DNA of 64,000 nucleotides from Distichodus sexfasciatus (GCA_032718565.1 JAVGVS010000013.1:2737249-2801248); one strand, 5' to 3'; shown: positions 11,946 through 24,325, numbered from the stretch's first letter. Numbers and translations: made by a program. The notes: generated by a model from the sequence alone, not told the origin.

Positions 11946-12180
11946 ATGAATGATTATTTGTCACTGTGAACATACCACAGCACAGCACACAGTGCACCAC
12001 AGAGAAATGTGATCTTTGCATTTGACCCATCCATGAGGGAGCAGTGGGCAGCTTTTTTGGCAGTGCCCAAGGAGCAGTGTTTGGGGACGGTACCATGCTC
12101 ATGAGTACCTCGGTGGTACCTTTACCAGTCTGGGACCTGGTCCAGCAACATTCCAGTCATGGAGCCAACTCCATGTTTAG
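11946..12180 (-). mobile_element. tRNA-derived SINE, family 1
   Basis: This copy shares GTCACTGTGAACATACCACA, TTTGACCCATCCATGAGG, GCAGTGTTTGGGGACGG and CATGAGTACCTCGGTGGTAC with copies at 16875, 19483 and 40744, and with reversed copies at 33093 and 43815. The tRNA-like head is on the right, so the element reads on the minus strand. The head is truncated here. Confidence 0.85.
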
Positions 12181-15100
12181 TTTGTGTACTTTTAAAGCTA
12201 TTGTGAATTTATTTATTTATTTATCAGTTCATTTATTTGTGCTAAGTGTATTCATTTATATAGTTAAGCACTTTAGCTACCTACATAAGGCTCATACAGT
12301 TTGTCAGTGCATCCATGTAGTGATGACAGTGACTTCTGAACTCTGTAAACTGACTCGTTTCAAGGGCATCAATAGTAGCATCGGCCGAGTGCCAGTATTA
12401 GCTCAGCTGCAACAAAGGCAAGGGCAGGATCCTCAACGTGACACTGCTGTAGGTGGACGTCTGCAGGATTTCATCACATGTTGTTAAGAAACAGTCCTGT
12501 TGTAAACACTGTATGCTCAGGTGGGGACTTGGATAGCTGGACTTAGTACACAGTGCACGTAGGATGAAGGAAAGCAACATTACATCCTCCTTTATTGCAA
12601 GTGATTGTAAAAGTAATGTTGTATTTTTAATCTCATTTTATTTCAACATTCCTTTACTTTATTTTTTTGTTTTTAATATATTCTCCATTTTTTATTTTGA
12701 TTTGTTTCTTATCACTGAATTTTGCATTATTAATACATTTTAAAAGACCCTGGCCTATGAATCACATTCTCATTCTGATCAAAGAAAATAAAAAGCACCA
12801 AAACAAATCTGTTCCACCTTAAATCTCTACTGAAAGCAAGCTTAACATATTTATGCAAAGTTCTGGAACCTTGCAAGTTAGTTATGGTTGTATGGCAAAT
12901 CTAGGCTTAGTGCAAGTTATTTTAACCCATGTTCAGTTGTGACCAGCATCAAACCAGAAATAACCAGCGAAAAATATGTCAGATCAGTTATCATTGGAAA
13001 ATTCTGGTCTTGTTTATATCACGTGCATTTTGCTAGTGTCATGCCCTGTACTTTCTAAGATAAACTTCCAAATCCAGCAATAAATATTTGGAGCCGGTCA
13101 GCCAGACAATATTGATATTCTGCGCCTCACGTGAGTTTGATAACTTTGATGTGGGCTCAGATTCAGAGTGGAGCCATGGGTTCTGACTTCTCCTCTCCTT
13201 TAAACCGAACTCAAAGACCCGCTGGCCATTCTCCTGCACACACAGCTGTGCAAATGGGCCTTGCACCTGAGCAATGCCATCACCAGCTACAGACCAATAA
13301 GCAGGCCTGCTCTTATCAATTCTCTGAATGTTTTCATAGATAGACAAGGCAGGATGTTTCATTTGACTGACTGCGACTTTTTTTTTAACATGGTAAAAAC
13401 ATTAACAAATGCCATGTTCCATACAGTTCTGTATTTCAACATCTTAAACAAATGCATTGTGTACAGTATGTAATGACTCAATTTGATTACTATTCAATAA
13501 AATTGTTTATCCAGCAAGTCCACTTACAATCAACAATATCAGTAGTATTTCCAATATGATCTGTGCTTTGTTGCCTTTCTACATTCAGTCATACATAACT
13601 TGTCTAAAACTTGTTCAAAACTTGCCCCAGCTAACTTGCAAAATTGTTTTGCCACTACACTTGACAAAACCTTTCATTAAACCCTTTCATGCATAAATGA
13701 TGATCCACTGGGTCAGAACATATAGACGATGATGCTCAAATGACACAGTACACATAATGGTTAACCAACCCATGCAGTGTTGCTTTTACCATGCATCTGA
13801 CCCGACCTGAGTCAGCTTATAATAATATTAATGAGTTACTCTTCCTTTACATTCACCTCAACAAGTAAGTAGCTTGTAAGTTGGTTAGTTGCTTTTGCAT
13901 CTCCATTCTGACCCTAGTAACATGATGAGATGCTTTTCCACTACACCTGAGCCAAACTGACCCAAACCTAACCCACTTATACCATATGTGTTGTTTTAAC
14001 TCTACACTTGACACAAAACCGCATTGCATATCTTGCATCAGAAAAAAAAATCAATATTGGTTATGGTATGTACTTTGTAAATCAATGACTATTATTTTCA
14101 GATCAGTTTTTAATTTGGATATCCATTTTAATAATTGTACAGTTGTTTGCCTTATTTATTTCATTAACATGCATGCATCTGGAAATTTAAATTATAATTT
14201 TAAATGATAATTTAGGCCATATACTATAGCCTTTAGTCTATTATTACACCTTTTATATACTGTATACAAACAGTTTGAATTTACATCTGGTTTGGACTAA
14301 GCCCAAGGTGTCCTTAACGACTGGAAATGCCCCCTCACTTCACTAAAACCAACAAAAATACTTTCAGCACACATGTACTTTTAATATCAGACACTTTCCC
14401 TCAAGTAGAATTCTAATTGTTGACTTTCAACTTCTAGTGGAGTTGTTTTCCTTTTAAGGAATATTAGGTTTCTGGAACTCTATATACCATTGATCTTGCC
14501 AGTACCTTTCCAGAAAAGTTAGCAGTTCTGACCACAGAGGTCTATGACCAGACAGGCCATTGAGAGAGAAGTTATTTCCTCAAGGAAGTTGTCATGTGCT
14601 ATTACACTCAATTCCTAACCAACAAAGTTACCCTAAGCGTTAACCTTTATGTGGTTTTGTGTGAAATTTGGCCTTTTTTCAAAGGGTAATCTTGGCGGTG
14701 ACTCACAGAGACGCCCTGGCGAGTCTAACCTCACCTGTTAGCCAGCGTCCACACTGAGCAGGAACCACATGGAGCGTTGCATTGCCGTCTGGGATCCACA
14801 GGGAACTTGTCATGGGATATGGGGGGTGACGCTTGCAGGACTCTTACTGTGTGTGCTGCAGTGTGGAATTAATTCAGTCTGCAAACGTACACTGTGACGG
14901 AGGTTACACATCATGCCAACTTTAGGAATGATGTGCATGATTCCCTGATCAGCTCCCGTTGTGCACTTGCCTGGAGGCTGTGCCTCTTCTCCATCAGCTT
15001 TCTGTATATTGCATTGTCTCGGGTGCTTGAACATTCAAAAGTCTTCTTCATTTCTGATTTCAGGAAGCCTGAAGGAAACTGGACTTCTTTTAGGCCTTTT

Positions 15101-16045
15101 GGATAATGGGTGCAGCATCTTCAAAACGTTAAAGAATCGCTTTTGATTCAAGAATTCAAGACTACCATGTCTTGGACGACTTATTCCGCATAATATACAT
15201 TAATTTATCTAAAATCAACAGTATTAAAAAAAATTCTTCTTCGCTGTTTATCTTTATAGAGCTTTCTGAGTCATAGCCTTATGTTGTCCCAAACAGTAAA
15301 GAGGGCATGTGGACTCCAGGGGTCCGTAGAGGTCAAGAATGAAGAACTATGAACCTGATGTTCCGGAACATTCCGAGTGGACTGTGGTGAGTCGTTGATC
15401 TCATGACATCAACTCGCCCCCTAAAATACAACAAACACAGCTGGTAGCCCGGTCACAGAAAATTAACTCTTTGTCAACAGTACCTTAGCTCACTAGAGGT
15501 GTCATGTCGTTACATAAGGCTGTTTTGTTTAACTCACAGCCAATTTTTTGCCATTATGAGAGAGAAGAAGAGAAGACAAACAATAGATTGTGACGTCACT
15601 GTTGACGAGAAAGCTGGGTTGAGACTCTGTGGGGCAGCCATAGCAGGTAAACAAATGCTGACATTCACAACATGACCTTCCACTTGATTAGACTAATCCC
15701 ACCACTGAAGCGCTCTTTAAACCAGGAGACGTAAATCACGGTAACTTTAGCAGCATTTCCTGGAGGCTGCTTCTAAGACCTGGGCTTTCTTCTACTTTAG
15801 TGTCTTAGTCTTAGTCTTAATCCATACCACTAGACCACCACCTCATGTATTAAAACATGAATAAATGTATTGTAAAATAAGTATAAAAACATAGCTTATT
15901 TCAATCAATAAAATTACAATTTAGGATTGCTACAGCTTAAATTAATTAGGCCAGAGGATGATGGTTAAATGTGACGTTAGTATGAAGTCTGTAACATCCA
16001 ATTCCACTATTGTCCTCACGCCTTAGGTGAGACTATTTATCCAAT
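12181..16045. other. Intergenic DNA, no gene recognised
   Basis: No exon with matching splice sites is seen. Tracts at about 13085-13330 and 14660-15110 are of balanced composition and could be conserved non-coding DNA. One minus-strand open frame of 107 codons at 13039-13362 has no known motif. A short CCCTTTCATGCATAAATGA sequence at 13680 resembles the termini of the small element at 35322-35404. A perfect heat-shock-type triplet lies at 15361-15373 but is compatible with chance. Confidence 0.4.
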
Positions 16046-16047
16046 GT

Positions 16048-16870
16048 TAACACCAGTGTTGGGAATAACACATTACAAAAGTAACGCAATATCAGCAATG
16101 TATTACTTTTTGCTTTAACACAGTAATGTAAGGCATTACTAGAACATTTTGACTTTGTTACAACTCACTTTTTAGTGCTGCGAGACCTTTGGCGCAAGAG
16201 AATAAATGTCTCTAAATGTCTTAATTTGTCATACCATACTGCCTCGTAACTCCATATTGTTATGATCATTTATGATGTCTGACATTTCACTGTTCAATAT
16301 CTGCTGTGCAGCTGCACTTGGCACTTTAAAAACATGCACACTGCACTCATTGCACCTTTTTAATCCATCGCACCTTATTGTATATGTCACAGTTTACTTT
16401 CTTTTTTATCTCTTTCCCTTTATTTCCTTATTTCTAAGCTATTCTAAGTTATTTCCCTTTATCTCCTTATCTCTAAGTTATTTTAAGGTTCTATTATTCT
16501 CCTTGTTATTGTATTATTTGTACTTTTTAATTTTCTGCCTTAATTGCACAAAGAGCGGATTAGGATACATTTCACTGCATGTTGTACCTGTATAATTTGC
16601 ATGTGACATATAAAGAATCTTGAATCTTGAATTGGGTGCGTAAAAGAGCTATTTCCTACAGACATCACCCTTACAGTCATTATGCAGCACAACATCGCCC
16701 TCCACTGGATGTAGAATGACTTGCAGTAAACTACATTTTAGCATTTTAGAATACCAACTCCTACTTAGTTACAGTTATTTTGGTGAACGTAACTCAAAAG
16801 TAATGCAGGAGTCGTGTAACACATTACAATTCAGAGACAGTAATATTGTAATCTAACCAATTATTTGAAA
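16048..16870. mobile_element. DNA-transposon-like repeat, interrupted
   Basis: Starts with CAGTGTTGGGAATAACACAT followed by TACAAAAGTAACGCAATA, a widespread fish non-autonomous DNA-element start. It ends near GTAATATTGTAATCTAACC and AAATAGTG. The middle (about 16275-16640) looks like an inserted LINE 3' end. The family is assigned from memory of the consensus start, not from a search. Confidence 0.6.
16275..16640 (+). mobile_element. LINE-like 3' fragment nested in DNA element
   Basis: A T-rich segment with GCACTTGGCACTTTAAAAAC, TTGCACAAAGAGCGG and CATTTCACTGCATGTTGTAC, ending in TATAAAGAATCTTGAATCTTGAAT. This matches the untranslated end and short tandem tail typical of CR1/L2-type LINEs. 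It has no intact reverse-transcriptase frame. Confidence 0.55.
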
Positions 16871-16874
16871 TAGT

Positions 16875-17255
16875 GATAGTGAGTGATTATTTGTCATTCT
16901 GAACACAGCATACACAACAAAATGTGACATCTGCCTTTGATCCATCCGTGAAGGAGCAGTGGGCATGGGTAATGCCCGGGGAGCAGTGCCTGGGGACAGT
17001 ACCTTGCGCATGAGTACCCCAGTGGTACTTTCTACTTTTAGTTTAAGTTCTACTTCTCGTTTAAGATTAAAATGTATATTTTATATTCTGTTTATATGTT
17101 GCTTATTGTATGTGCCTTATTTGTTCTTTGTCCTTTGCACTGTTAAAATTGGAGCCACGTCGCCTCGTCTCTGTGTATACTTGTACAGTATATAGCAGAT
17201 TTGACAATAAAGTTTACTTTGATGTTGACCTTTACCAGTCTGGGATTTGAGGGGC
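16875..17255 (-). mobile_element. SINE family 1, split by an insertion
   Basis: The left part (16875-17027) matches the family up to CCCCAGTGGTAC. The right part resumes at about 17229 with CTTTACCAGTCTGGGA. The 200 bases between them are foreign to the family. Confidence 0.75.
17028..17228 (+). mobile_element. LINE-like 3' fragment inserted in SINE
   Basis: Interrupts the SINE exactly between GTGGTAC and CTTTACCAG. It ends with GACAATAAAGTTTACTTTGA, a LINE-type 3' end with an AATAAA signal. It postdates the SINE. Confidence 0.65.
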
Positions 17256-19278
17256 CAGAAACCTCCTTATTTGCATATACTGTATATGCCTAAGCAGGAG
17301 GAATTACAGAAATGCTATCAGTCTTTTGTGGTCACAGATTTTCACACAATATACACCAATCAATTACTGTTCAGGCTCGTCATACTAAAAGCTCTCATTG
17401 TAATATGTAAGTCCTAAATGACAAATCTAATGCTCAACTAACTTGACCACATCTTTTGATGTGTTACTTGGAAACATGATTCCAGGACTTTTTTTTTTAC
17501 TGAGTTCAACCTGACATCTTGTGGTTAAAGCCAACAACTACAGCTATTAACTTTTGAATTTAATTCTAACTAAATTAGAATCCATTAGTATTATATTATT
17601 AATAGGGATCTGTATCTCTGATTTAGAGTGTTTAACCTGATATAATTTTCTATTACTTGTCAAATTATTGTAAAAATGCTTTTCCTTTCATTTAGGATAT
17701 TAAAAATTAGCAGTACAAGAGGAATAATCTCCTCACTTCCAATGCAACACCTAAACCCATGTTGTGCACAGACCTCCTACGATCACATCTCAGGCACATA
17801 TGCTCTTGGTTAAGGGAGCGCTGCTGAACTGTAGGCCAGCTGAGGAGAGTCAGGAGGAGGGAATAAACTGCAACCCCATGGAAGCTCTTTCTAGTGGGCG
17901 GCAAGGATAACGGACCCACAGACACACTGTAGAGCTCTTCGCCGAGGATGCGTGGTTTCAATTACAACAGGAAATGATGAAACAATAAGCACTCACATCC
18001 CATTGCTGTTCGTCTCTCTGTTAAGAGTTCTACATAAAGAACTCTACATGCTCTGAAGCACAGAGCGATGGAAGGCAGGCCTCAGGGGTGAATTTGAGGT
18101 AGGTGGTTTGTATGTGTTTAAAGTGTGAAGGGTCAGTTTGCAGTGTATTTAGCTACAGAGCAGAACAAAGCAGTTCAAAAATTAGTTTGGAGGGAAAATA
18201 CAAGACTGCTCTCACCCAAAAAAGAGATTCACATTCAGTGCACTTAAAAAAAGACTATTCTTTATTTTCACTGACAAAAATCTCAATCTCAAACAAATCA
18301 CCGATCAAACTGCACGTAAACAATGAAAGTACAGAGGAGTAAAAATTCACATTTTTTAAAGAACATTTTGCATAATTTACTAAAAAGTGATACAAAATAG
18401 ATCCTCTCCATGTTTATCAACATTTATGTTCGTCTTTTCATTATAGTCCCACTAAATATTTGCCAAATTCCCACCAAAATTAGTCAACTTTACAGTAGTC
18501 CCTTACATTAGTGCCACGGGTAAATGGAGTGTGAAGGTCCAAACACAACTTAAGGCTTATAATTTCATCCCTCAAAATGCTGTACTGGCCATAAGGCTGG
18601 GATCTGAGCCACAAATGCAATGGCTTTTTATAAGGCACAGTCTTTTATTACACCATATATACCATTTATTATTCAATATTTGATGCATTCTAAAATATTT
18701 ATCATCATATATTATTGCATATTAAATAAGCAGTATGCAGTGTTTGGTTGGATGAGACCAGCTTAAAAAACAGTGATGAGATGTGATCCATTTGAACGTA
18801 ATAATGTAAAAACGTATAACGCACCTTTAAAATGACTGTAAAATCACTGTAAAACTGTTCCTGAAAATTCACAAGGTGGAGGTAGGGCTGGACTTGATTG
18901 GCACTTATTAAAAGGTTGAGGGCTATTATCCCATGAGGAATGACTGAAATCCCTGACTGTGAAAAGTGATAAACACAGAAAGGATTTTAAAATAGACACT
19001 TGCTTAGTAATAAATAGTTTATCCTGAATGTTTTGCAGCATCAACACCCAGAAAGGAGCAAAAACATTCTACTATGTGCTACAGTGTCTGTTTACATCGC
19101 CTTTCATTCCACAGCCATGGCCAATGAAGACTTAGTCTAACTGACCCAACAAGTTTAAACCATGTTTCGAAAGAGCATGATGAAATATTTCCTTTGGTTA
19201 ATGTATTTGTATATCAGTCTGGGATTATCAGTGGCTAACAATGTGCAAATAATCTGGATCTGCTTTGAGAACTTTGGC
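17256..19278. other. 3' flank of bax, no other gene recognised
   Basis: This region lies downstream of the minus-strand bax stop codon and should hold its 3' UTR. Minus-strand AATAAA signals (TTTATT on the plus strand) occur near 18643, 18665 and 18259, but which one is used cannot be decided. An 84-codon minus-strand open frame at 17707-17961 sits in balanced sequence and has no recognisable motif. Confidence 0.4.
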
Positions 19279-22200
19279 TCATCGACGAGTTCTCCAATAA
19301 ACGACGGCGACGACGAAGGCCACTGAGGCGATGAAGGAGACAGTGCGCCACCTTGACACACTGCGGATGACACCCTCCTGCAAAACATGGATGAAAATCT
19401 TATTTGGAGTTCACAGTACATACTTTTTTGTAAGTAAACATTATGACGCTTCTAATTGCGGTAAGTATTAAGTGAATTTAAGTGAGTGTTTGTCATTGTG
19501 AACATAGCACAGCACACAGTGCACCACAACAAAATGTGACCGCTGCATTTCACCCATCCGTGAAGGAACAGTGGGAAGCTTTTCAGAAGCGCCCTGGGAG
19601 CAGTGCTTGGGGCAGTACCTTGCTCAGGAGTACCTCAATGGTGCCTTTACCGATCCAGGACTTGAAACGACGACCCTTAGATCATAAGGCCAACTCCCTT
19701 AACTATTACGCTACAGACGCAAAAGTGGCACTACAGAGGCAAAAATAGTGGAATGTAAATTTGTAAAAAATTGCAAATGATTACAGAATATTACGGCTAT
19801 AAGTCAAATAAAAAATTGACTCTACACAGTCAAGGAATTTATTAATTTTTTTAAAGTCCTAATTGTCTAATTGTAATTGTCTTCCAATACTGAGAACTGA
19901 CAATCGACTCTACAATCGACCCATTTAGCATTTCCACATGTTAGTAACATTTCATAACTTCTGGAATCAAAACTGGAATGAATTCTAACTCTACGCAAAC
20001 GTTTTATCAAAAATTTCCTTGATACAATCTCTATTGCGAGCTACAACCTATCACAGTTTCAGGAACCCTGAATCGCAATAAAAACTGTACCATTGAAAAT
20101 CGACATTTTAAGCAAACAGGCCATCACGATGCTCCTGTACACTATAGAGCCACACGTCTTCATTCCAAAACACACAGTCTTCCTCTCTGTGCTCTGTCCC
20201 AGGTTTCCTGAGGACCTCCCCGCCTCTCCGTTCATAGGATCGGCAGCGTAAAACCGCAGTATGCTCCATGACGCCGGGCCGTTTGAAGTCGAACTCCCAC
20301 CACCACACGTACTACGGCCTTTATGATCATGTCTGGGCTATAAAAACCGGCCCAGCCCAGCCCGGCCCCAGGAGCCCGGAGGAGGGTCTGTGCCACACAT
20401 GCGTGCTGCACTTCGCCGGGGTGTAATGACGGCCTTCGGACATTGTTGCACAAACATCTTAAAAGGAAAGGCCTGCTTGTGCCTATGTTCAGAACATAAA
20501 GCAGGATTCGGAAAACACCGTATCTCGAATTTGTTCAGCCACAAATTCAGCCGCCTACCAATATTTTTTTCTTCTTCCCCCTGCCGTGTAGTAAATTTTG
20601 TGATGACAACCAGCCTCCCCTCTTGTGTGTGTGTTGGTGTGTGCATTACAGCAAATTAGCAGTAATTAGTCTCTGAAGTGATAATGGCTGCTGCAGGGGG
20701 AACGGCGATGTCTGCCGAGTTCGCCCACATGCAAACTTGTGGATTTCACATTGCTCTTTTTAATTTTCATCTAACAAGGGAACTTCGATCCAGTACGTGT
20801 AGAGGATGGTGGGTCGGTGGCAAGGGATGCTGCTTCCTGAACGGAATGCGTCTTGAGTTTGTGCCCCTTCGCTTCCTGGCACCCGAGTGGGCGCGTCTCT
20901 GTGTGTGGTGGCCTGCGTCTGGGACGACCTGTGTGGCTCTGTATGGGTGGCCAGACAACACACACACACAGACACACACAGACACAAACCAACAACTTAC
21001 CCATCCTCCCTGCTGTCTGATCCAGGCATAAAGGTTCTCCCTGATAAACTGTAATACCCAGCTAATGATTGTGCGGATGATTTCCAAGTGGTTTTGAGTC
21101 AGTGCCTGAGGAGGAATAGAAAGTAAAGTGTTTTTTTTCTCCCCCAACAATTTCCTGTAAAACTCACTAGTCGTAACCATACTGAAGCAATCTTGAAGGT
21201 CATTTCAAAACAATGACATTTACTCCTATTCTGGGGAATTTCTCTCCCATAGGAGATGGGGCAGATCTTCTTTCATCCTGATTAAACACAGCTCAATTAA
21301 AATCTATCACTCCTAGCTGGCTCATTTAATACAAACAGTACAGCTGATTCATAAATAATTCATCTTAAATACAGGAAGCATTTCACATTTGTTTTATCAA
21401 TGAGACAGCCTTCAGCAATTCATCACTCATGCATACAACTAAGTTGATCTTTTATCAGGGTCTTAGTTCTGTTACGTTACACATCATGCTTTCAGACAGT
21501 CAAGCGGAAACTGAAGCATGTTGCTGCAATTTATCAGGACAAACACTCCTACTTTCAGGATATGCAGGAGAATCTTAACCTTGTAAATGAGCTGGAAGGC
21601 CAGATGAAACAGAGCCACCACACGTCCCCAGTTAATGCCATCCGTGAAGATGCTTCTTGCTACGGTCATGAACACTTCCTGAGCACAGTTGGCTTCCACA
21701 GTGTTTATGAGGCTGCAAAAAAAAAATCAGAAAATATTTAACTACAATAATTCATTAACTATGTGGTTAGGGTTAGTAAGGATTCCATATGGTTATCATA
21801 AACCAGACAGTACATAATAACAACCAATGGAAAATAAGGAAATTTCCTAAAACAATCCAACTAATTTCCACAGGCAACGTGAAAGGAAAATGATCAGAAT
21901 GTAACCAACGCAGATGGTTGACCTGAAAGTGTTTTGGAAAAAAAAAAAAAAAAAATTTGCAAACGCCCGTCATTCTTACTGCTGAAGCTCGGCATTCCGG
22001 TTCAAATCGTCAGCGATCTTGAGAAGCTGCTCAACAACCATTTTCACATGCGGATCGTTGCCTTCGTCAGGCCTTCCACCCAGGTCCACAGGACTCACAT
22101 GCATAGCTGGGTCTTCTGTACTGATCCGCTCAATAACGTACCTTCCCATGGAAATCAATCAAACCGTGGCAAAGAGGCAATAAAAAAGAGAAATGAATGT

Positions 22201-23732
22201 CTCATTTTATACGACATGTATACAGTTTAAGTATGAAGTGACATACCCTCTCAATACTGCTGCACCTTCCTCTACGATCCTGTCATCTACGACATCTGAA
22301 TCATAAAAAAGTGAAATTTGACATTTGAATGTTTGGATGGATAACATCAAGAGATGCGATATTTGACATTACGTACATTGACATAAGATTTTGTTCTGTT
22401 AAATCTACTGTTACTGAATCTACTGAAAAAAATACAGGACGACCTTTAGCAATTCATCCCTCAGACATAAACCTTTGATTTAACATGCCCTACTACATCT
22501 GAAATTATAATTGCACGTCTGAATTAATCTGGCTTACTTTATCTCAAATTAGAATCCTATGTTTTATTTAATTTGCATTACTGAAATTATAATCCTGTGT
22601 CTGATTTAATTTCAATTTCTAAATCTCAAATTATAATCCTGTGTTTCCGTTCATTTGTTTTATATAATCCAATGTCTGATTTTATTGGTCTTACTACATG
22701 TAACATTACCTGTATCTGATTTAATCTGCTTACCATACCTTACTAACTAGCTTACTAGAACTTACATTATCTTATTATACTACATCTCAAATTATAATTC
22801 CATGTCTGATTTTATTTGCATATTACTTTGCTTTTTAGAACTTGCTATATCTCAAATTATAATCCTGTGTCTAACTTAATTTTCCTTAGTAGATTTCAAA
22901 TTATAATCCTGTCTGATTTTATTTGCTTGGTAGATCTTACATCTCAAATTATTAGGGTTTCATCATTTTTCTGGATCTTGCTACTTTACTTGCTAGAATT
23001 TACAGTAACTCAAATTATCTCTGAATTACTACATCACAAATGATATTTCCTTATCTGACTTTCTTTTTTTAGATTTTACTTACTCGAATTGATCTAAATT
23101 CTCAAATTATAACTTCGTGTCTGATTTAAGATGTCGTTATAATCCCGTGTTTGACTTAATTTGTCTTACTTCACCCTAACCCAGGACCTTCTGCGATACG
23201 ACCACGCATGCGCACGTCGTCAAGCTTAATATCGTTCAGATATATTATAGAGAAAGCAATTGAGCAATCCTGGAAAGCGGAAACTGTGCTCGTTTCCAAA
23301 ACATGATTAGACAACTAAAAAAAAGAAAACATATCAGGTGCCGATGACACAGGTAAGTCTAGATTAGCAGTGCCAATGAAAGAGGAATGTCTAGACGGAT
23401 TCGCATCGTTACGTCAGAGCAAATTCCTAAATGCGTCGTCATTCATTAAAACGAATGATTGATGAGTGACAATGAATAAGAAAGCATTTAGGAGCTGCCA
23501 AAAACTACAGTAACTGAGCGACCCTAAAGACCCCTTCTGAGTACCGAACTCCTTCAGGCCAGCAGAAAACTTCCTGAAATTCGGAATGACGTCAGAATTC
23601 CCATAGAAGCACCTAGTTAGCCAAGCAGGAAAATTCTGAATGTCGAACGTCCTTTCCACTCTTACCTTCTCCACCCGTGGCCCCGTTCAGTTCCGCCTCG
23701 TCCGTGGGTCTGTTTTCGTGAGGCTCCGCCAT
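19279..23732 (-). CDS. bax: BAX-type apoptosis regulator (six coding exons, probably the baxb paralogue)
   Basis: Pro-apoptotic BCL-2 family protein that oligomerises in the outer mitochondrial membrane and releases cytochrome c. Coding exons in transcript order: 23666-23732, 22247-22295, 21980-22141, 21580-21712, 21001-21105, 19279-19377. They total 615 bases, 204 residues plus stop, close to the 192 of human BAX. All introns are GT-AG and all phases match. Visible motifs: BH3 with L78-xxx-A82-D83 (QLLKIADDLNRN), BH1 with DGINWGRVVALF at 117-128, BH2 with WIRQQGGW at 165-172, and a hydrophobic tail at about 184-199 ending WRTRR. IIRTII and NWGRVVALF favour BAX over BAK or BOK. The C-terminus (RSVSRWRTVSF) lacks the SYFGTPTWQTV of typical BAX, which suggests the second fish paralogue. 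An in-frame ATG lies 33 codons upstream at 23831. The start chosen gives the family-like length. Confidence 0.9.
19483..19738 (-). mobile_element. SINE family 1 in bax intron 5
   Basis: Shares GTTTGTCATTGTGAACATAG, ACCCATCCGTGAAGGA and TGCTCAGGAGTACCTCAATG with the other copies. The tRNA-like head lies at the right end (AACTCCCTTAACTATTACGC on the plus strand). Confidence 0.85.
20100..20760. promoter_or_regulatory. GC-rich block with TATA box inside bax intron 5
   Basis: The last bax intron contains a compact GC-rich segment, richest at about 20200-20440, unlike the AT-rich intron around it. On the plus strand, GGGCTATAAAAACCGGCCC at 20335-20353 is a strong TATA-box core with GC-rich flanks. 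A homeodomain-rich stretch follows (AATTAGCAGTAATTAGTC near 20653-20671). It could be an antisense promoter or a conserved intronic enhancer. No protein is recognisable in its open frames. Confidence 0.35.
20958..20992. repeat. (CA)n microsatellite next to bax exon 5
   Basis: An ACACACACACAGACACACAC array lies 10-45 bases downstream of the bax exon 5 donor (donor GT at 20999-21000 on the minus strand). Confidence 0.85.
22490..23165. repeat. Degenerate minisatellite in bax intron 1
   Basis: About eleven diverged copies of a 40-60 base unit built on CAAATTATAATCCTGTGTCT followed by GATTTAATTTGCTTACTA, all in one orientation. Copies are recognisable near 22501, 22543, 22574, 22626, 22664, 22710, 22788, 22853, 22896, 23100 and 23135. 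Confidence 0.8.
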
Positions 23733-24130
23733 TATTGTCTTTTTAAATCGTGAAACCGAATACAGCCCGGACGGAGTGAGCCACTTGTTAGCTGGAGCGC
23801 TAACGTTAGCCGCCCAGACCGACGCCTTCACGAGCCCCGGGGCGAGTTCAGCTCACCTGCGGTCAAACTTCAACCGTTTCAAACTTCTACCGACAAAACT
23901 CTGAGAGAATGAAGCTCGTTTTAAAGTATATTCCCCGCTTTATCCCGTTTCTGAAACAGCACCATCAGTCACACAGAAAGTTTCGGTTAAACTTGAGGCG
24001 ACACTGAAGGCGAATCCCGAAGCGCCCGTCCATATGATAGACGAGAAAACAAGGAAGTGCCGCGGAAATGGGCCTGACCGTGCAGCGCTGCTACCATCAC
24101 AACCGAGGGGAAAAACGCGTCTAAATAAAG
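23733..24130 (-). promoter_or_regulatory. bax promoter and 5' UTR region
   Basis: GC- and CpG-richer sequence immediately upstream of the bax start, falling off into TTTA repeats beyond 24140. No TATA box at a fitting distance is seen. A possible 5' splice donor (CCGCAGGTGAGC on the minus strand, near 23850-23861) would allow a non-coding first exon. The transcription start is not determined. Confidence 0.5.
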
Positions 24131-24139
24131 AAACTTCAC

Positions 24140-24325
24140 ACACTTTTGTTTTTATTTTAGTTGAGTTTATTTGACAGACAGCCACACTAGCTTTACACGG
24201 ATTTTGTTTATTTTATTTATTAATATATTTGGCTTTTCGTTCATTTATTTAACTATATTAGTTGGGTTATACAAATTCAAAGCGCTCAGTTCTGACAGGA
24301 TCGCGTTTATTTATTTATTTATTTG

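Noticed and set aside
13039..13362. 107-codon minus-strand open frame as an exon or pseudogene
   Set aside because: No family is recognisable and no paired splice sites are evident; it may be conserved non-coding DNA.
15361..15373. Perfect heat-shock-type triplet TTCCGGAACATTC
   Set aside because: About half a match is expected by chance in 64 kb and there is no gene nearby.
22490..23165. CRISPR-like repeat array
   Set aside because: The repeats are diverged and tandem without unique spacers, in an intron of a vertebrate gene.
19279..23732. BAK or BOK identity for the BCL-2 family gene
   Set aside because: IIRTII, NWGRVVALF and the WIRQQGGW spacing fit BAX better than remembered BAK or BOK sequences.
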